A DNA stretch of 64,000 nt, from contig CALHND010000002.1 in the NCBI GenBank assembly GCA_938034875.1, forward strand, positions 186,001-250,000, read 5' to 3'. Position 1 is the first letter of the stretch; each line of letters opens with the position of its first letter. Of the stretch, positions 61,503 through 64,000 are shown piece by piece. The notes under the pieces are model-generated. The model saw nothing but the letters and a program-made list of their open reading frames with translations. It was not told where the DNA came from and did no database searches. The translations under genes were made by a program, and so were the position numbers. Origin of the DNA: an uncultured Clostridia bacterium. GTDB taxonomy: Bacteria > Bacillota > Clostridia > Oscillospirales > Acutalibacteraceae.

Positions 61503-61600
61503 ATTAAAAAAACACCTTAATACACATCTTCAAAGACCTAACGATGTGTATAAGGTGCCGTTTGCACTTTTTCTACCCGGTGGCAGTATATTTTTTTATA
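61503..61600 (-). promoter_or_regulatory. structured pnuC leader with terminator; candidate riboswitch
   Basis: On the minus strand a TTGATT/TATAAT promoter (about 61630-61603, spacer about 16) precedes a leader of about 90 nt. It starts with a compact segment containing GCCACCGGGTAG and GTGCAAACGGCAC, which could fold as a small pseudoknot. A long hairpin follows (CACCTTATACACATC with its complement) and then seven T residues before the ribosome site. pnuC genes in Firmicutes can carry NAD+-sensing riboswitches; I could not match this one to a class. Confidence 0.55.
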
Positions 61601-61716
61601 TTATAACATTATATATAAAAAAATCAAGCTGTTTACATTTGAAGCGAAGACCGTCGCACTTTACTTCATACTGCAGATGTGATATGATTATAAAAACTAA
61701 ATTCACGGAGAAAAAC

Positions 61717-62523
61717 ATGAATAATAAGGATATTATAGGCTATATTAAGCTGTTTTTATTCGATATGGATGGTACTCTTTATATCGGAAATCGGCTGTTT
61801 GATTTTACAATAGAGCTACTTGAAACAATTAAAAAAAGCGGCAAAAAATACATGTTTATGACCAACAATTCATCAAAAAGTGTTGCCGATTACATTAAAA
61901 AGCTGCACGGTCTCGGTATTCAAGCGGAGTACGGAGATTTCATTACATCATCACAGGCTACTGCCCGTTACTTGTCTCAAAATTGTCCCGATGATAATCT
62001 GTATGTTTGCGGTACACAGTCTCTTAAAGACGAGCTGAGGCGCGAAGGTTTTTTGGTCACAGACAAAATAGATGATGTTAACTGCATTGTAATGGGATTT
62101 GACACCGAGCTCACCTTTAAAAAGCTCGAAGATGTATGTAAAATACTGCTTTCACGGGATGTGCGATACATTGCGACCAATCCCGACCTTGTCTGTCCGA
62201 CAGAATACGGCAGTGTACCCGACTGCGGCTCGGTATGCGAAATGATATACAATGCAACAGGCAAGCGCCCCATTGTAATTGGTAAGCCGCAAGCCGCCAT
62301 GCCGCTGATTGCCATGAAAATGATGGGCTGTGATGCAAGTGAAACCGCTGTTATAGGCGACCGAATTTACACCGATATTAAAAGTGGAATTGCCGCAGGT
62401 GCACTCAGCATTCTGGTCATGAGTGGCGAAACAACCGAACAAATACTTGCCGAATCAAAGGATAAGCCCAGTTTGGTGCTTTCAAGTGCAAAGGAAATAC
62501 TGGACATACTAAAAAAAGCGTAG
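61717..62523 (+). CDS. HAD-IIA family phosphatase
   Basis: This 268-aa cytoplasmic phosphatase has the nucleophile motif FDMDGTLY, motif II TNNSSK, Lys in IGKPQ and motif III IGDRIYTDI. The C2-type cap between motifs II and III places it in the HAD-IIA (NagD/pNPPase) group. The substrate is probably a small phosphorylated metabolite. ATG 61717 follows a GGAG site; the frame extends upstream without homology. Confidence 0.9.
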   Translation: MNNKDIIGYIKLFLFDMDGTLYIGNRLFDFTIELLETIKKSGKKYMFMTNNSSKSVADYIKKLHGLGIQAEYGDFITSSQATARYLSQNCPDDNLYVCGTQSLKDELRREGFLVTDKIDDVNCIVMGFDTELTFKKLEDVCKILLSRDVRYIATNPDLVCPTEYGSVPDCGSVCEMIYNATGKRPIVIGKPQAAMPLIAMKMMGCDASETAVIGDRIYTDIKSGIAAGALSILVMSGETTEQILAESKDKPSLVLSSAKEILDILKKA

Positions 62524-62547
62524 TTCTGCGGAACTTCGCTTTTTTCG
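62512..62547 (+). terminator. terminator overlapping the HAD gene stop
   Basis: AAAAAAGCGTAGTTC pairs with GAACTTCGCTTTTTT (one mismatch) around TGCG. The stop codon lies inside the 5' arm. Confidence 0.75.
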
Positions 62548-62689
62548 TTTATAAAATTATATTTATGCAATATATACTTGGCGGCTATCATCGGGCTGCA
62601 TATTAATGATGCGACAGAATATGCACTCTGCACCCACAGTGATCACTGTGAACAACCGCCAATAAAAACAAAAAAAGTGTAAAACAACT

Positions 62690-62727
62690 AAAAAGAGATT
62701 TGGATTTTTATCCAAATCTCTTTTTTT
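62690..62727. terminator. bidirectional terminator before the TPM gene
   Basis: Complementary arms AAAAAGAGATTTGGAT and ATCCAAATCTCTTTTT surround a short loop. They end the leftward TPM-domain operon. The 62548-62689 gap holds no gene I recognise. Confidence 0.75.
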
Positions 62728-62736
62728 ACTCAATTA

Positions 62737-63516
62737 TTAGAATTTTCCGCCTCCGCCGCCGTGGGTAGAACCTGACGAAGAGGAATGAGTGCTTGAGCCA
62801 CCGTTGTCTTTAGGTTTTGCTCTGCGGTCAATTTTAGTATACAGGAATAAATCTCTGCTTTCGGTAACATTCATACTGCCATTTCGCACATATTTGTTTG
62901 CTTCCGGCTGACTGCGAATCGATTTCATTTGATATTTCATTACCGAAACAGCGATAAGTGCTATAACAAATCCGATTGCAAGTGCAATAATTAAATTTCG
63001 CAAAAGCGGAAATGAGTCCTTTGGCAAATTTGACACATCATACGGCTCGCCGCTTCGTGCCTGATTAACAAAATCATCGCACATAGTTGCAAATGTGTCA
63101 AACCCGTCTGCATATTGGCCGTCCGATAATTTAGGCACGAACTTATCAGACATATAGTTAAGACCGGCATCGGTTATTGCGGTAATTCCGTAACCTTTGG
63201 TCGAAACCCACCAATCGTTATCCTCCATGCTGATAAGCAGCAGCGCACCGTCAAACCGATAGCCATTATAATCGTAAAAGTCATCGGCGTAGTCCATGGG
63301 AGAACTGCCGTCAATCGTATTTGCGGTAACTATGACAATGTCAAAATCCTGGCGTTCGCTGATTTCGTCAAGCTTTGCAATTAAGCTTATTTCTTCGCTG
63401 TCAGTTAGCAGGTCTGCATCGTCGACCAACCGAGGCATATCTGCCGCAAGCACGGGAACAGCAAGCATCAAACACAAAATCAGCGCAGTAATAAGAGAAA
63501 CTATGTATTTTTTCAT
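62737..63516 (-). CDS. TPM-domain protein, membrane-anchored
   Basis: This protein of about 259 aa has a signal peptide (residues 1-25, ending VLAAD), a TPM domain (about 30-150; pattern PRLVDDADLLTDSEE and DIVIVTAN), one membrane segment (about 180-200) and a Ser/His/Gly-rich tail ending GGGGGKF. The TPM domain is extracytoplasmic; roles in protein turnover and phosphatase activity are reported for relatives. ATG 63516 follows GGAGGCG. Gly-rich tails are usual in this group. Confidence 0.85.
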   Translation of the reverse strand: MKKYIVSLITALILCLMLAVPVLAADMPRLVDDADLLTDSEEISLIAKLDEISERQDFDIVIVTANTIDGSSPMDYADDFYDYNGYRFDGALLLISMEDNDWWVSTKGYGITAITDAGLNYMSDKFVPKLSDGQYADGFDTFATMCDDFVNQARSGEPYDVSNLPKDSFPLLRNLIIALAIGFVIALIAVSVMKYQMKSIRSQPEANKYVRNGSMNVTESRDLFLYTKIDRRAKPKDNGGSSTHSSSSGSTHGGGGGKF

Positions 63517-63533
63517 ATATAACGCCTCCCCCA

Positions 63534-64000
63534 TTAAAGCAACCACAGCAAATATGATGCGGCAAACGCAACAGCTGTGATAACGCCCGTCAGTCCAAAA
63601 AGCCATTTGCGGTATGTCTTTTTGTCAACCGGCAGGTCTCCTATGAATTTTCCCGTTTGTCCATTCATAGCAAAGGTATATGTTTTTCCCTCAAATGAGG
63701 TGTTAAGAAGCCACACGGGATAAAGCGCATATTTTGCTTTTCCGTTTTCAACACTCACGTTGCCACCGTCGGGTATGACCGAGTTATATCCCTGTACTGT
63801 TGAGGCAAATGCCTGCTCGGTACTGTACTTTACTCGCTCGTTTGCACGGACGATGCTTTGTTCCGCCGAAACATCATATTTGTCAGCAAAATAGCCTGCA
63901 AGATAAGCAGTCCTAAAGTCGACAGCATCGGAAAACACAAACGGCTCAATAGATTCCATCAGGTCGTCTGCCATTTTAACCGAGCCGTCTACAGGCACCT
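63534..64000 (-). CDS. zinc-ribbon-type membrane protein, C-terminal part (runs off the window)
   Basis: The frame is open to the right edge, so only the last 155 or so residues are seen. They contain a region with YPVWLLNTSFEGKTYTFAMNG and FIGDLPVDKKTY, followed by a C-terminal membrane segment. This matches the end of zinc-ribbon proteins usually encoded directly before TPM-domain genes; the zinc-binding N terminus would lie outside. The TPM gene starts 17 bp after its stop, so they form one operon. Confidence 0.7.
   Translation of the reverse strand, partial: VPVDGSVKMADDLMESIEPFVFSDAVDFRTAYLAGYFADKYDVSAEQSIVRANERVKYSTEQAFASTVQGYNSVIPDGGNVSVENGKAKYALYPVWLLNTSFEGKTYTFAMNGQTGKFIGDLPVDKKTYRKWLFGLTGVITAVAFAASYLLWLL

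Overview
The window looks like chromosomal DNA from a gut or rumen Clostridia, most likely an Oscillospirales/Ruminococcaceae-type anaerobe. That is an inference from content: T-box leaders, a ferredoxin-dependent 2-oxoacid oxidoreductase, formate-THF ligase, DUF1292, a CIRCE/HrcA site, a ZTP riboswitch and AMP-forming acyl-CoA ligases. No rRNA, tRNA or CRISPR array was seen.

Positions 1-15,500 are accessory DNA. Two copies of a hairpin-forming repeat (231-775) precede a complete type I restriction-modification operon (XRE regulator, hsdR, hsdM, hsdS, DUF3800; 903-8060) that reads as clearly richer in G+C than the rest. Then come a 12-bp tandem repeat, prophage debris (truncated holin, polyvalent-protein fragment, a 3' gene fragment), a RelA/SpoT-domain gene flanked by 142-bp direct repeats, a truncated XRE gene with an intact promoter, a DUF1538 membrane protein paired with a tandem PII-like protein, and a decayed IS256-type transposase.

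Positions 15,500-34,600 (minus strand) form a branched-chain amino acid locus. Three T-box leaders have specifier codons that I read as CTC (Leu), GTA (Val) and ATC (Ile). Each drives a different AMP-forming acyl-CoA ligase. The Leu leader controls a LeuA-like protein without its catalytic residues and a TIM-barrel/ligase fusion. The Val leader controls an HTH-cupin-ligase fusion, a P-loop ATPase, a four-subunit 2-oxoacid:ferredoxin oxidoreductase and IlvE. The Ile leader controls a second HTH-cupin-ligase. The simplest reading is amino acid synthesis from branched-chain fatty acids: activate isovalerate, isobutyrate or 2-methylbutyrate, reductively carboxylate the acyl-CoA, then transaminate, with each ligase switched on by its own uncharged tRNA. 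A livKHMGF importer operon lies next to it, and a second complete liv operon lies at 46.4-51.2 kb.

Positions 34,900-64,000 are mostly housekeeping: trkA-trkH; a purB-guaB-fhs operon behind a ZTP riboswitch; two membrane proteins; an apparent ~420-nt non-coding RNA carrying four copies of a GGUGAGUCC motif about 61 nt apart; DUF1292; a 6S-like RNA; liv operon 2; a uridine-kinase-like P-loop kinase; a beta-CASP nuclease; hsp20 with a CIRCE element; a heterodimeric ABC exporter with a divergent LysR gene; an SGNH hydrolase; pnuC behind an attenuated leader; a HAD phosphatase; a TPM-domain protein; and a partial gene at the right edge.
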